A stretch of 64,000 nt of DNA from Conus ventricosus (lineage: Eukaryota > Mollusca > Gastropoda > Neogastropoda > Conidae), in NCBI GenBank assembly GCA_018398815.1, contig CM031617.1, positions 1,487,211-1,551,210 of the forward strand, in the 5' to 3' direction. Position numbers and translations under genes: made by a program. This document shows, one piece after another, positions 9,560-21,340 of this stretch. Position 1 is the first letter of the stretch; every line of letters starts with the position of its first letter. The notes under the pieces are model-generated. The model was not told the origin of the DNA. It saw only the letters and a program-made list of their open reading frames with translations, and made no database searches.

Positions 9560-10170
9560 TCACATTTCACGGCTTTCCCCTGTTTTGTCTTTGATTTTTA
9601 TATTAAATGATCCGACCCTTCCACAAACTAATCTTTTAAACTGTAAATTAGGGAATTGAAATAATTTCATAATCGCAATATGCAGCTTTCCCTGATGGAA
9701 GAGCTCTTAAAACAGTTGAAGGCCTTCCATCATATAAGTTTTCATCAGTGCTTAGCTCATCCAAATGAATAAGAGTAATGAATGTAATGCAAGATCGAGC
9801 GGATTTTCTCCCTCATAAGTAGTTTTGTCTGGCACAACTCTAAATCTATGATTGTCATCTGCAAAGCCTAACATTTTAGCTAGCTCTTTATCAAAAAAGT
9901 AATTTGCTTCTTCAGGTTTGAATGTTAATATTGTTTTTAGATTTGCATTGTTAAGTTTGAGAGTAATGTCAAAGTTACTCATTGCTTCTTTAGTGAGCAA
10001 AACCCGTAATAACCATCAGGTATTGTTAACTGGCTAACTTTGACCCCTGTTGGGCCAAATTTTTGAATCTTATTATTCTCCCTGGCTTTACTTATATTAA
10101 ACCATACGACTTTGTAAAATATTTCATGGAGTGCGACCATTTTGGGTTCCGCAATCGTTCTTAACAGCAT
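9560..10170 (-). pseudogene. Probable penton-like minor capsid protein, frameshifted
   Basis: Starts at the ATG at 10170. Frame breaks lie near 10005 and 9790, and the stop is at 9560; nominal length is about 200 residues. The order of features recalls the widespread Polinton minor capsid family: an early VWFNISKA segment, then TIPDGYYGF, then a beta-rich block with AKMLGFADD. After the second break come HLDELSTDEN, RALPSGKAAYCDYE and a terminal FNIKIKDKTGE strand. In these elements the protein is expected to form the single-jelly-roll vertex capsomer. Assignment is by remembered pattern, not by search. Confidence 0.5.
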
Positions 10171-10237
10171 GTTCTAAAAACGAAGGGCGGTCTTGGGGTT
10201 GTTATTTGGTTACAAACATTTTTAAAACAAATTAAAA

Positions 10238-11253
10238 ATGAGTGCATTCAAATATACTGATGCAAAATATTCTGTTGGGCCGCACTACAATCTTAAAAAT
10301 ATAACAACTGACACCCTCGACATTTCTGTGACCCAGGCTGTCGCTTTTCATAAAAAGGTGAGTACTCCATTGAAGAGCTACCTTAACCCCCTATTAAAAA
10401 AGACTACATCGCGAAAGCGTGGTTTAGTCATCCGATGCAGTTTTATCAGAACCAGTTAAACTTTGCTGTGTTTTGTGCATCAACTGGGTGGGGGGTGTCG
10501 TATGCTGATCACTTAAATCATCCTAATCCTTTGGTTAGGTCAGTGTATAGATTTCATTTCTATTACACCTTCAGACGTATTTTGACGGGAACTGCAAGCA
10601 CCATTACCAAATGACAAACCGTTTAATCCATTCAGCAACCGAATAGACATGAAGGCTTTTGAAAGGATCTGTAACGAATTCGATATTAACACCAAGACAG
10701 ACTTTAGACAAAAAGTTGGATCTTAATCATGGCTTAGGCACCCTTATTTTTGGGGCATGCACAGAAAAGTTTAAATTTGACTGGAATCCTCCTTACACAT
10801 CTTTCTCTTCAAGCGCAACAGCTTTTCACCTCGGGTCCATAGAGCAAGAGCATAAAAACAGCATGGACAACATTTATCTTGGGCACTTCTAAGGGCCTAA
10901 CTAGGGCGGGAATAGAACGAATAAACGACTCTATTCGTACTTACGTTTGGTGTTGCTAGGGTCGCAAGCACAGGCAAGATCGAGCATAACTGATCCTTCT
11001 ACTGGCTTTGACGCGCAAAAACAATACTTAGCAAATTTAGAGGACGCCATTAATTCTACAGTTGATTTACCTTCAAGTATTAAAAGATACCAAAATGTTT
11101 TACAATACGCAAGATCGAAAGTAGACTTTGCTGTTGGCACTGGTTTATACATGCTGCCTTCTGACCTCAGACTCCAGGTAGGAATAATAATTAAACTATA
11201 ATAATGAAAATTTTATAGCAGGCAATGAACAGAAGGTTGGGAAAACGACATAA
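10238..11253 (+). pseudogene. Conserved Polinton protein of unknown function, frameshifted
   Basis: Opens with MSAFKYTDAKYSVGP and would be about 335 residues. At least four frame breaks occur (near 10400, 10585, 10890 and 11195). Recognisable blocks in order are FHKKVSTPLKSYLNP, HPMQFYQNQLNF, FERICNEFDI, GLGTLIFGACTEKF, DSIRTYVW, INSTVDLPSSIKRYQ and YARSKVDFAVGTGLYMLP. I associate this order with a conserved gene of invertebrate Polintons, but I know of no assigned function. It is the only plus-strand gene in the left third and diverges from the penton-like gene across a 67-bp spacer that should hold both promoters. Confidence 0.65.
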
Positions 11254-11307
11254 ATTCTGAGCCAGTAATATTACAAAGCAGTAAACAAACACCCAAGATT
11301 AAGTCAT

Positions 11308-12621
11308 CTAATTCCTGAAGTCCAAACCCCCAAAGTCATTGAAGACTAGCAAAGCTCGCGGACTCTGTTCGCGATGACCATGAATATGAAAAGACAGCGC
11401 TTGTTCTTGGATTAACTGCCTAGGATTACTGGTCTTTATCTTACTAAAAATTAACCCAACTATTACGAGAACTAATGACCATAAATGCTCGGCCATAAAG
11501 CCAACTACTTTGCTTGCAGTAGACAAAAGCCAGCTGACAATACCGCCTAATATACCGGGTAAAGAGTCTATAGCTTTACTGGCTAATTTTTTTAATAAAT
11601 TCGCAAGATGTTTCAAGCTGTTTTTTTACCAATGATTTATCAGGTGAGGCGATGGCGAGGGAGGCACTAAACTTTGACCTCACCGCCGCCTGTAATAGCC
11701 ATCACCAGTGTACTTATTGCAAATCCTAAGGCTGTTAATAACGCTTACTAATGTGACTCCTTGCTCTCTAAACAGTGTTCGTATTCGTTCTGCTAGTGTC
11801 GTGTCTTCATATAAAATTCTTTGGATAGTTTCTCTTATTCTGCTCACTTGAGTTCGTAATTGTTTTCGGTTAGTAGACAGCACTTCTAGTCTTGTGATCT
11901 TTTTTGTAAAGATCTTTTAGTCTTTGGGCTATTCTTTCTTTAATTATATGTCCTAAGTTGGCGTCATCAGCCTCAACGAGTTTTTTCTTTTTCTCTTTTT
12001 ATATGCTCATCTAGTTCACCTAGTTTTTGCTAAATTGTTTGTTAATTCGCCTGTAAGGTTCTTAAGCATGATCAAGGGCCGTTAGTTCTCGCATAGGCAA
12101 TGGGGAATCATTAATTGTTTTTAACGCTTTTTCTTCTGAAAAACTGGTTTTTGCTTCTATTTGTATTTATTAATTCGCCTGCTGATTGATTTAATTCTTT
12201 AAGTTCCATGTTTTGCATTTGGTTATCTGTCGGGAGTTCTTGTAGTGTGTTTTGAAGTTTAGCAACTGCCTCCCCCTTAATTTCGGTCTAGCAATGCCAA
12301 GGCGATTTTGATCTTTCACACTGAGTCTATTTCTAATTGAACCCACAGCTAAAAACTTTGATGGGTCGGGTTTAGTTGTAAGCGAACAAGTTGCCTTGAT
12401 CGTTTTTTACAAACAAATGACCATCTTCTAATTCAAAATCATTTGGGTCTATAAATTCGGAGGTTCTGGCCTAAACTTTTGTAAAATGCTCCGACCGTAC
12501 TTTCTGTTAATTCACCTGCATTGAGAGAATTGAGCGATGCTGTGTCAAAGGGTTCATTTCACTCATGTCGTCTCCACGTTCAAAAACATCATAATTCTTC
12601 TTCATCTACAATTCCTGCCAT
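11308..12621 (-). pseudogene. Conserved Polinton coiled-coil/membrane protein, frameshifted
   Basis: Starts at an ATG at 12621 (MAGIVDEEE) and ends at 11308. The first two thirds are broken by many indels. The middle (about 11680-11980) is a long charged helix with KERIAQRLKDLY, TQVSRIRETIQRIL and TTLAERIRTLFREQG. After a break near 11690, the intact C-terminal part (11308-11616) contains DSLPGILGGIVSWLL and AEHLWSLVLVIVGLIF, two hydrophobic membrane-type segments. This combination is a recurrent Polinton gene. The role is unknown; membrane interaction of the virion is a guess. Confidence 0.6.
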
Positions 12622-12658
12622 GTTTTTAAATAATTAACTTTTATTTTGCTTCATAAAA

Positions 12659-13934
12659 ATGCCACAACAAGTACATGGCTCGATTCTTGACCCGCATAGA
12701 AAACTGAAAGAGCCCTTTGCGTGAAGGGAAATAAGCGGAATATTACTGTTCCAAATAATCCATCTACTATTGATGCAGATCAAATTCTTACTGTCAAATT
12801 TCCAGACCTAGGAGCGGATGAAGTGATTGTGCCAGGCTCTGCACGTCTTACTTTCAAATAGCGCTCGATTCAACAACAGACCCAAACAGGACAGTTGTGC
12901 AGAATCTGGGGCGGGCAATCGTTAAGAAAATTTCTATAAAACTTGAGGGGCAAGGAATATTTTCTTTACATAATGCAGACATATTTTTAACCTATTCTGA
13001 TCTATGGCTAACCGGGAACGAAAGGGCTGATCTTGCGTTTCAGGAATTGAAAATGAAGAAGCACTAAAGCTTAGAATAGACGCCGAACTCGCCTCAGGTG
13101 CTAAAAGCAGCAAAAAGCTGTAGCTGTAAAGTTTGCGTATGGAAATCGCTTTTCCATTCCCTTAGATTTTGAGTTGTTAAAAGCGCATGCACCATACTTT
13201 CAAGGAGCATTAAAAGACAGATTGTCATATGAACTAACTTTTAATGAATACAAACGTGTTATTCAGATCATCAGACACTGAAGCAAAGTACAGCATTTCT
13301 GACATCTCGTTAGAGTTTGACGTTGTTAGCAACCCTCACTTAGCAAGGTTTGATTGAACAACAATATCAGTCAAAATTACCAATAATTACGAAAGAGTGA
13401 TTCATCATACAACATACCCAAAAGCAGGGCAGACACTATATGGAATTTTAGTTTTAGCGTCGCTGCAAGATCGCTTAAAGGTATTTTATTGCTGTGTGAA
13501 GATGAAGAACCATTCGCAAGAGCAAGTGAAAAGTTTTTTAATCCTAAAATAACGAAAGTGCAATGTACAATTGACGGTAGTCCTAACCAAATCTACGCTA
13601 GCGGGCTTAGACCTTATCATCATTTTGACGAAATAAGAAAATTGTTTGGGGGTGGAGGGGTAGAAATCCAACAGCAGACCTAGCGTCTAAAGATTTACAT
13701 CTTCACAATGTTAGGCTTGATGATTATTTAACAACAAAATACGGTTTATGGATTGACCTAAGGTCAACAGAGGATAATAAGTTGTATGGAAGCGGGAGAA
13801 ATGTGAGAGACGTAATAAACATTCAAATTGATAAAGAAGAAGAAGCCGATAAACCGCTTAATGTACATTTGTTTTTATTATATGATGCGCAGCTGAATAT
13901 TGAAGAAAACAGATTAAATTATGTATTATACTAA
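12659..13934 (+). pseudogene. Double-jelly-roll major capsid protein, frameshifted
   Basis: Starts with MPQQVHGSILDP and runs about 425 codons to a stop at 13934. Frame breaks lie near 12700, 12860, 12950, 13045, 13110, 13255, 13355, 13455 and 13660. Blocks matching Polinton/adintovirus hexon-like capsid proteins occur in order: EAKYSISDISLEFDVV, FARASEKFFNPKITKVQ, GSPNQIYASGLRP, YGLWIDLRSTEDN, LYGSGRNVRD and LFLLYDAQLNIEENR. The protein would form the pseudohexagonal capsomers of a virus-like particle. The left half is eroded, while 13480-13934 is well preserved. A short AT-rich spacer separates it from the divergently read coiled-coil gene. Confidence 0.8.
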
Positions 13935-13959
13935 ATTATTTTTTTATTTTATAAAAAGC

Positions 13960-14679
13960 ATGTCTGTTCAGGTTTATCCAAATGTGCCTACAGAGCCACC
14001 AAAAGAAGGGATAGCAGGCAATTCTGCTGTTATAAAAACCCCTGAAGTAAAAACCTTCAGATTAACCAACAATTACACAAATGCTACAAAACTAGAGCAG
14101 GACCTTTCAAAATACAGCAAAACCAAACGAAGGTATTCTGCTGTCTTTAATGCTGTTACCTATGTTAATACTGGAGCATCGACTATAAGTGCTCTATCAG
14201 CAGGAACGACTGTGGGCCTCTTAGCACAGGCATAGGCGCACCCGCAGCTTTACCTCTAGGAGGTTTGTCTTTAGCTCTCGGCCTGTGCTCATTAGCTGTA
14301 GGTGCTGCTAGCAAAAAAAATAAAAACTAAACTCCAAAAGCACACAGCTATGGTTCAACTAATAACAGCTAAACTTAGTTCCTTTAAGCTGATAATAAAT
14401 AAAGCACTAGCTGACTCAAACATCACGGATGAAGAATTTAATCGTTTTACAGGCCGATTTTGATGACTACAAAAGACAAAAGTTTGATCTTCAAAGAAAG
14501 GCAAAGGGCAAGTTTTCTCAACAGCAGACCCCGAGCAGATAAAAAAGGAATGCTTAAAAAAAGTAAACGAGACATTAAACCCCTGTTCTAAACAGCTCAC
14601 ATTAACAACACCAAAAGGTGTTTATACTTTAGTTTATGAGTCCAAGCACAAAAAGACCGTCGATATTGATTCTGATTAA
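13960..14679 (+). pseudogene. Conserved Polinton membrane protein, frameshifted
   Basis: Starts at MSVQVYPNVPTEPP, 26 bp after the capsid stop, and is about 238 residues with breaks near 14215, 14320, 14450 and 14540. After a proline-rich N-terminus come TSAL-type small residues and a glycine-rich hydrophobic stretch, LPLGGLSLALGLCSLAVGAA. A helical, lysine-rich segment with NITDEEFNR follows, then DFDDYKRQK-like sequence and a terminal acidic SKHKKTVDIDSD. The layout recurs in invertebrate Polintons next to the capsid gene. Function is unknown; it may be a membrane-active minor virion protein. Confidence 0.6.
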
Positions 14680-14729
14680 GTATTTTTTTTTAATTAAATA
14701 AATATTTTGAGTTAGAAAAGAGACTCAAC

Positions 14730-17700
14730 ATGGCTAAGATATATGAAGGACAAGACGAATTTTTTTGAAGCAATGCAAGAAAATTTGTCAAGAGCACTGA
14801 ATGATATTGATTTAGAAGTCATTGACCCAACAAACGTACAGGCAAGTGTTGTTTATGCTATTTCTCAAGTTCCAGGCAAACTAACAATAGACCCGCCAGT
14901 TAAAGTAATGTTACCTGTTTTAATCGACTATATAACAATAAATGAAGAAAATCTAGAAGTCTGGGTCTCGACTAAACAGCAGACTATTCTTTCTCGTAAT
15001 GACTTAACACCCGGTTGGGCAGACGAACTGCTTACACAGTTTGACGCTGCCGCTGAAGAAGCTAAAATTTGAGAGGCTCTGGCTGGTCAGAGGGCGAAGT
15101 CTTAGAGATTAGATTAAAACAGGCTAAGTATGCACCGATTGTAGGCAAGGCTTACATTCCACTACCTCCAGCATTAGTCGCAAAAAAAGCAGTTCTAAAC
15201 ATAAAGAATACAGACAACAAATGTTTTATGTGGTGCGTTCTTGAAAGGGCTGCATTACGCCCGCAAAAACGCAGAGAGAGTGTCTAACTATCGCCCTTAC
15301 ATCAATGATCTTAACTTTAGCGGAATATCCTTTCCCGTTAGCGTGGATTCCATTGATCAGTTTGAAGAACAAAACAAACCAATAACTGTTAATGTCTACA
15401 CATGGGATGAGGAAACAAATCTACAGCCGATTAAAGTGTCCAAGAACAGTCCAACGATTGGCGAGCCAGACAAAAATCATGTTGACTTACTACTGATGTT
15501 TTCACCGCGGGGCTACCGCATTACACATTAATACGCACAATGAGTAGATTATTGCGGCATACTTCAAAGCATTACCATAAACAAGAATTTTGCAGAAAAT
15601 GTTTAACAAGAATGCCATCTGTTCAAGCCGCAGCGAACATAAGAAACATTGTATCGGCCCAGTTGACTGTAATACAGAACTAATTACGCCCCCAGAAGGC
15701 AGTAAGTTAGTTTTAAGAACTGGAAACGACTGCAAAATTCTCCATACGTAGTTTACGCAGACTTCGAATCACTCATTGTTCCTTATGAAGGGCCAGCACC
15801 ACAAAAACTTCGAAAACAGTCTTAATGAGTAATCATCAGATTTGTTCATTGCCTCATTGTTGTCAGGTCGGATGGCGCCCATTCAGCACCAGAATTATAC
15901 AGAGGCCCAAATGCGGCTAGAAGATTTTTACAGCGCATGCAGCAAGTGCGCAATGACTGTTCTAATAATCTGAATTTATCTGAAATCATAATGACGCCTG
16001 AAGACCAACAACGTATGACTCACACTCCAAATGTTGGATTTGTGGTTTAGGCCTCTCATCAGACGCAGAGAATCCAAAAGTAAGAGACCATGATCACATT
16101 AGCGGAAGTTTCAAGGAGCGGCGCATAACAAATGCAATCTTCAACTAAAGTTTGATCCAAAAACATGGAAGCTGCCTGTATTCTTTCATACTTGCGAGGT
16201 TACGACTCTCACCCTTTTAATGAAAGCAGTAGACGATGCCTTTAGGGTGTCATGCATTGCACAGTCATCGAAAAGTACATGTGTTTCACTTTAAATAACA
16301 TGTCTTTCTACACTCATGCAACACATGATGGGCTCATTAGAGGCACTGGCTATGTCCTTAAAGTCCTGCCCAATAACGGAAGAATATTTTGACTCAACTC
16401 TTGTTAGAAAGGGCGTTTACCCTTATGATACATGGGAAAAGTTGGGAAAGGTTTGATGAAGACACACTTCCTCCTAAAGGCGCGTTCTTTTCTAGTCTCA
16501 GAGGAAAGGACATCAGCGACGCCGATTACCCGCATGCTCAAGATGCTTGGCAAAAGTTAGAGTGTAAAACAATGGGAGACTATCATGACTCCTACTTTAA
16601 AAGGCAGATGTATGTTTGTTGGCGGACGTCTTTGAAAATTATAAAAAAGACCTGCATAAAACATTACAGTTTGGATCCTGCGCATTATATTTCTGCGCCT
16701 GGGATGAGTGGGACGCTTTCTTAAAGTTTACTGGAGTACAGATTGATTTATTGTCTGACCTACCAATGATTCAGATGATTGAAAACGGATTGCGTGGAGG
16801 AATTAGATGGCGTCGCACCATTACTGTAAAGCAAACAACAAATACTTGGATCATTATGATCCGATAAAAAGGTCTAACTATCTCATGTATTTAGATGCAA
16901 CAATCTGTATGGATGGGCAAAAGGCGCAATCACTTCCATTACGTAACTTTAAAATGTAAAAACAGGCGGCGATCCGAATAATATTCAAAAGGGATTAAAG
17001 TGGTTGGGCAGTTTAACGCCTGATCAACAGCGTGGTTTTTATTCTAGAGTTGACTTAGAATATCCTCATGAACTCCATGACCTGCATAATGGCTATCCCT
17101 TAGCACGAAAGTCTAAAGATGGATCCAAGAGAGCCGCCTAAACTGGTGCCTAATCTTCGAGCAAAAAAAAAATGTCTGTCATTACAGACTTCTAAAAATT
17201 TTATTTAAGACATGGTTTGAAGTTGACAGCTGTCATCGTATAATTGCTTTGATCAAGAACATGTTCATGAAACCATACATCATGAAGAACACTGATTCAC
17301 AAACTAAATCCGCAGATGCTTCAGAAAAAGACTTTTTCAAGCTGATGAACAACAGCTGTTTGGAAAGACTATGAGAATCCGCACAAGCGTAAAGATGTCA
17401 GATTAGTCACCAAAGAGAACGAAGCAATTAAGCTAACTTCAAAACCTAATTATCAGGACTTTAGAAGATTTCATGATCAGCTTTTTGGCATAATGATGAA
17501 AAAAAAGAAAGTCAAATTAGACAAACCTGTATTTATTGGGTTTACTGTTTTAGAATTATCAAAGCTTTTGATGTTAGAGTTTCTTTATGACTACTTTAAG
17601 CCCTTGTATCCTGAGTCCAGAGTACTTTACACAGATACAGATAGTTTTGTTATAGATAACCCTACTGAAGACATCTATAAAGACATGAAACCGAAGTAGC

Positions 17701-18114
17701 TAAAGGTATGCAGGATGGTATGACACTCCCGATTATCCTAAAGATTCGCCTTTACATTCAATTACTAACAAGAAGGTTTTAGAAAGATGATGGATGAATT
17801 ATCAGGAAAGTGATCAAGGAGTTTGTTGGTATAAGGTCAAAAATGTACGTATTTCGAGCCAGGAGAAAATCATTAAGAAAGCAAAGGGAATATCTCGCAG
17901 TGTTGTGCAGTCAAACATATCACATGACAACTACAAAGAAGCATTGTTGCAATAAGACTTTTCATCATGACAACGTAAAACTGCGATCTAATCTACATGA
18001 AACAACACAACAGTTGTAACAAAGAAGTCATTAGATAGAACAAACACAAAACGTGTGTTTGTTAATCCAGAGTTTTCATATGCAATTGGGCACTGGAGAC
18101 CGTCAATTAATTAA
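14730..18114 (+). pseudogene. Protein-primed family B DNA polymerase (pPolB), frameshifted
   Basis: Replicative polymerase of the element, nominally about 1,100 residues, starting at MAKIYEGQDE. The N-terminal region (to about 15540) holds GKLTIDPPVKVMLPVLIDY and NDLTPGWADELL, and after a break near 15070 KAVLNIKNTDNKCFMW. Exonuclease motif I is YADFES at 15754-15771. A zinc/HNH-like block resembling endonuclease VII (CWICGL ... VRDHDH) lies at about 16040-16150. HYSLDPAHYISAPGMS precedes polymerase motif A (DANNLYGWA, near 16890-16917). Motif B (FGKTM) is near 17360, and motif C is YTDTDS at 17628-17645. The C-terminus ends PEFSYAIGHW. Well over ten frameshifts are scattered along the gene. 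Its stop overlaps that of the convergent integrase. Confidence 0.88.
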
Positions 18115-19055
18115 AGCGGAACTGTGTCTTGCGGGATTATCTGCAGTTCTTCTTTACAAAAGATCTTTGAGGAGCTGGCTGTTTCGTTGTGTCAGTTTTT
18201 TCGTAAATAATACACGGGCGGGTTCATTTTTACAATTCTTTTTATTCGTACGGGTCAACACTCCAACTGGATCTGTTGCCCTGATGCGAGTGTCCCCTTC
18301 TGCTTCCCCCGGTAAATAAAGGTACCTTACTTTCAAACCAACGGTAATAGTTTGCTGGCTGTACTGGAGTCTTCAGCAACATTTATTGTTTTTCTTTTGA
18401 TTGCTTGTACTGGCTTTAGCCCTTTAAATTCTTCATTATTCATTGCGCGCAAAACTGAGGGCAGTCTTCTAACCCATTCTGTTTGCGAGAATTGTCAAAA
18501 GCTCTCTGTGATACTGGTAGGAGAAAAGTCTTTCAGCTAACTGTTGGTTAAAGTTTTCAACTAAAGCCTGTGATCTGTGAACTCCTGGAATGCCTCTTTT
18601 AATGGTAACTCTATGTTTCAACAATAATTGATTCACTTGGCCTTTAAATTCTTTTCCATCATCGACTTGAATCATGCGAGGATAAGTTAGTGGCCCTCGT
18701 TGGTATATCAGTTGTATAGCAACAGCAAACAGCAGAAGCACTCTTTTGTGTTAATGGCTCCGCATCTTTGTATCTTGAAGCCATGTCAATGACATGTGAT
18801 GCGTACTTAAATCTTTTTCGTCTAATCCTATCAGAGGTAAATATAGAAGATCCATTTGATGGGGTGTCGTTCGGTATTGTATTGACAAAGTGTGGTCTCT
18901 GTATTCGTCTAGGTGCAGGTAAATAAATTTGCCAAATCGCTTGTTTAGATAACCATTCCTTTGCTGTTTGTTCACTAACTCCTGCCGCTTGGCTTAGCTT
19001 TTGTTGCTGTGATACCCTTCCAATATCCTTTGGGCGAATAATAGATTTTGTTCAT
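18111..19055 (-). pseudogene. Retroviral-type (rve) DDE integrase, frameshifted
   Basis: Catalyses insertion of the element. It starts at MNKIYYSP (ATG at 19055) and is nominally about 313 residues, with breaks near 19030, 18760, 18490 and 18200. The N-terminal half has helix-turn-helix-like EQTAKEWLSKQA-type sequence in an alternative frame. The DDE core is visible as HVIDMASRYKDAEPL, then QVDDGKEFKG, then QALVENFNQQLAERLF, supplying the two later acidic residues. NEEFKGLKPVQAIK and an SH3-like tail with NPPVYYL follow. No chromodomain was seen. The stop (18111-18113) overlaps the polymerase stop on the other strand within a TTAATTAA palindrome. Confidence 0.88.
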
Positions 19056-19061
19056 TTTTAT

Positions 19062-19467
19062 TCAGCCAATATTATGCGCAACAAAATACACGACGGTCAT
19101 ACCAACGACAATAAACCAATTTCTTGCATCTTTTGTTTTTCTGATGGTTGATAAAAGTCATGAATTTTGGTGGGGGCAAATGTCTCGATTGGTTTGCCTG
19201 TTACAAGATAATATTGTTTTATTGCTTGATCAACATTTTTAAATGTGTAAGCTGCATGCCCCTGTCTTTTCATGTGTCCATTAATAAAATCTAACTGCTC
19301 AATCTCTGCCTTTCATAGGCGTCTTGTGCAGCTGCTAGTTCCTCCATAGCTTTGTTAAAGTCTTTTTCTCTCGCCGTCATTTCCCCAGTTTACTAAATGC
19401 AAAATTACTGCCCGCTAAAGCAGCGCATTCACCACAGCGCCGCCTATCATTATGGCGAGTGAAGCCC
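19062..19467 (-). pseudogene. Conserved small Polinton membrane protein, frameshifted
   Basis: Lies just upstream of the integrase, same direction, 6 bp apart. The start codon is damaged here (AGG at 19467), but the second Polinton has an intact ATGGCTTCACTCG at the matching place (55961). Visible blocks: MIGGAVVNALL at the N-terminus, DFNKAMEELAAAQDAYERQR, AAYTFKNVDQAIKQYYLVTG, PTKIHDFYQPSEKQK, and a C-terminal hydrophobic helix, VVYFVAHNIG, ending at 19062. The pattern recurs in Polintons of other invertebrates. Function unknown. Confidence 0.6.
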
Positions 19468-19489
19468 TTTTTTATAAATGTATTTTTTC

Positions 19490-19718
19490 TTACATATTTA
19501 TAGTGTCTGGAATTATTCCTTGCTTAACTAGAAAATCTTTCGTGGCAACCGAAGCTGCAATGATAGCAATCAGCTTTGCTGAATCCTCAAAGTCAGTTTG
19601 CCAAGATCTGCTGGTTTAATTCTTAACAGCTTTTACCAAGCATTGAGTATCCTACACTTAGCCCTCCAATAACAGCAGAATGGTATACAAGGTTAGCAAC
19701 AGTTTTTTCAGTGCTCAT
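19490..19718 (-). pseudogene. Conserved small Polinton protein (VYHSAVIGGL type), frameshifted
   Basis: About 75 residues from the ATG at 19718 (MSTEKTVANLVYHSAVIGGL) to the stop at 19490 (GIIPDTINM). A frame break lies near 19630. The N-terminal half is a hydrophobic glycine-rich helix containing SVGYSMLGK. The C-terminal half has KLIAIIA and DFLVKQGIIP. I know this compact two-helix pattern as a conserved Polinton gene without assigned function. It sits in a minus-strand cluster with the 19062-19467 gene and integrase. Confidence 0.6.
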
Positions 19719-19754
19719 TTTTATAAAATAAAATAATTATATTTAATCAAAAAC

Positions 19755-20699
19755 ATGAACAGCGATGATCTACTACAGCTACAAGGCGGCCTAAACCTTC
19801 CCGAACTTATGAATAACCAAGTTGAAAGACCAAGCTATTTTGCCCAAAAAGAGAGGCTGTATTCTTTGGCAGCATGTGGGAAAACAAAACAGTTCCTCGG
19901 AACTGAATTCAGCATAGAACAGATTCAACAGATGCCGCCGCAAGACATTATAAAGTATCATAACAGGTATGAAGCGCAGCTGGGTCTAGAATGGTGAAAA
20001 GTGTGGGCAAACGTTCTTAGTTTGTACACTAAACTAGTCAGTAGAATTTGCTCCCATTGTTCTGAACAAGATCTTACGTATGATTTAACGCAAGATCCAG
20101 TTTTAACAAAGTCATTAGAGTCTCTGTGGGTGTGATCTATACTACAGATTTGGAACATTGTTATCGCCAGCGATCATGGGATTAATAACTTTTAATCATA
20201 TAGATTTTGTTTCCCCTTTAAATGAACGAGCTGGAAAATCATCAGAACCAGAAAACACTGAATCAGGAGGAAAAGTAACCAAGCTAGAAAATCAGCAGAA
20301 AACCTGAATCAGTGGAGACCATTAAAAAACCTGGGCGTGTTGAAGCAGGAAAAAAATAGCAGAGTGGAACAGACAAAAAAAATTAATGTTACAGAATATC
20401 CTCATCATGAAAACATAACACCGCCAACGCCAGAACAAGTTGATTCAATGCCAGCTAAAAAAACTTTCCCTGTGATACAAGGGCCCCAAAGCTTCATGGA
20501 ATATTGAACTTAAAACGTTGCCATTTTTGGCGCCATTGCTGCTGTTGGGGGCAGTTATTGCGGCTATAAAATATATAACCGATGCAACAGAAACAAAAAG
20601 CAATCAAAAAAATCTGAACCATTAAATACAGAAAGAGACAACTGCACGCCAAAACCGCCAATAACAAAGCATCATTTTGATCCATTTCAAATGGAATAA
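19755..20699 (+). pseudogene. Conserved Polinton protein with C-terminal membrane segment, frameshifted
   Basis: Starts at MNSDDLLQLQGGLNLPEL and is intact to 19997 (IEQIQQMPPQDIIKYHNRYE). After a break near 19985 it continues in other frames with LYYRFGTLLSPAIMGLIT, a proline/glutamate-rich linker and, after several more breaks, a hydrophobic VAIFGAIAAVGGSYCGY segment followed by a basic, proline-rich tail ending at 20699. It may be one gene or two adjacent ones, because the breaks prevent a decision. It diverges from the 19490-19718 gene across a 36-bp spacer that must hold both starts. Confidence 0.5.
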
Positions 20700-20729
20700 T
20701 ATTTTAAATTTTTTTAATAAAAATAGATC

Positions 20730-20933
20730 ATGGCGTATTATAAAATGATAAAGTCAATAAATAAAGACATGGAGTCTATAAAAGACATTTCCATAGACCA
20801 GAATTGTAATCAATGCGGTTGCTTCGGATGTAAAACCTTCCTTAAGATCTATGCAGAGAAGCTGAGCAAGACATCCTCAACGATTTACGCGTTTTTTGAG
20901 GCGTGTGTGTACTATATTAGCATCTACTTTTAA
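20730..20933 (+). CDS. Small cysteine-motif Polinton protein, 67 aa
   Basis: Intact frame MAYYKMIKSI ... ending ACVYYISIYF. The middle carries CNQCGCFGC, a dense cysteine cluster that could bind a metal. The rest is lysine-rich with an aromatic C-terminus. An AT-rich leader precedes the ATG by about 30 bp. No counterpart is visible at the matching place in the second Polinton (after 57271), so this gene is optional or was lost there. Function unknown. Confidence 0.55.
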   Translation: MAYYKMIKSINKDMESIKDISIDQNCNQCGCFGCKTFLKIYAEKLSKTSSTIYAFFEACVYYISIYF

Positions 20934-20939
20934 GATAAA

Positions 20940-21180
20940 AACATAGCTTGTATTTTTTTATAATTATAAGATAACTTAATAAGAACTTGTTGTACTTAAA
21001 GGGTGACTTAATCAAGAACCTTATCAAGAACTTATTAAGAACTTACTTAAGAACTTGATCAAGAACTTATAAGAACTTATTAAAAACTTGGGGATAACTT
21101 GAGAATGACTTAAGGACAACTTAGAAGTAACTTAAGTAAGAACTTGAGAATAACTTGTTAAAAACTTAGAAGGAACTTGA
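20940..21180. repeat. GAACTT/CTTA-type short direct-repeat array
   Basis: Around 15 irregular copies of a 10-15 bp unit, variants of AAGAACTTA and GATAACTTGAG, fill 240 bp. A similar array (TGAGTAAGAACTTAG-like) is at the matching position in the second Polinton, 57340-57540. Confidence 0.75.
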
Positions 21181-21340
21181 GTGTGTGCATGCGTGGGTGG
21201 GGGTGGGGCAGGTGGGGTGGGGGGTGTGCATGCGTGGGGGCAGGAAAAAAACAAACAACAAACACACAATAGACAGTCCGGGGTGGGGGTGGGGGGACGT
21301 GCGTGCGTGGGGTAGGCCAAAACACACAACAAACAAAAAG
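21181..21340. repeat. G/T-rich low-complexity tract
   Basis: Two or three imperfect copies of a GTGCATGCGTGGGGG-containing unit, each followed by an ACAAACAAC-type stretch. Confidence 0.6.
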
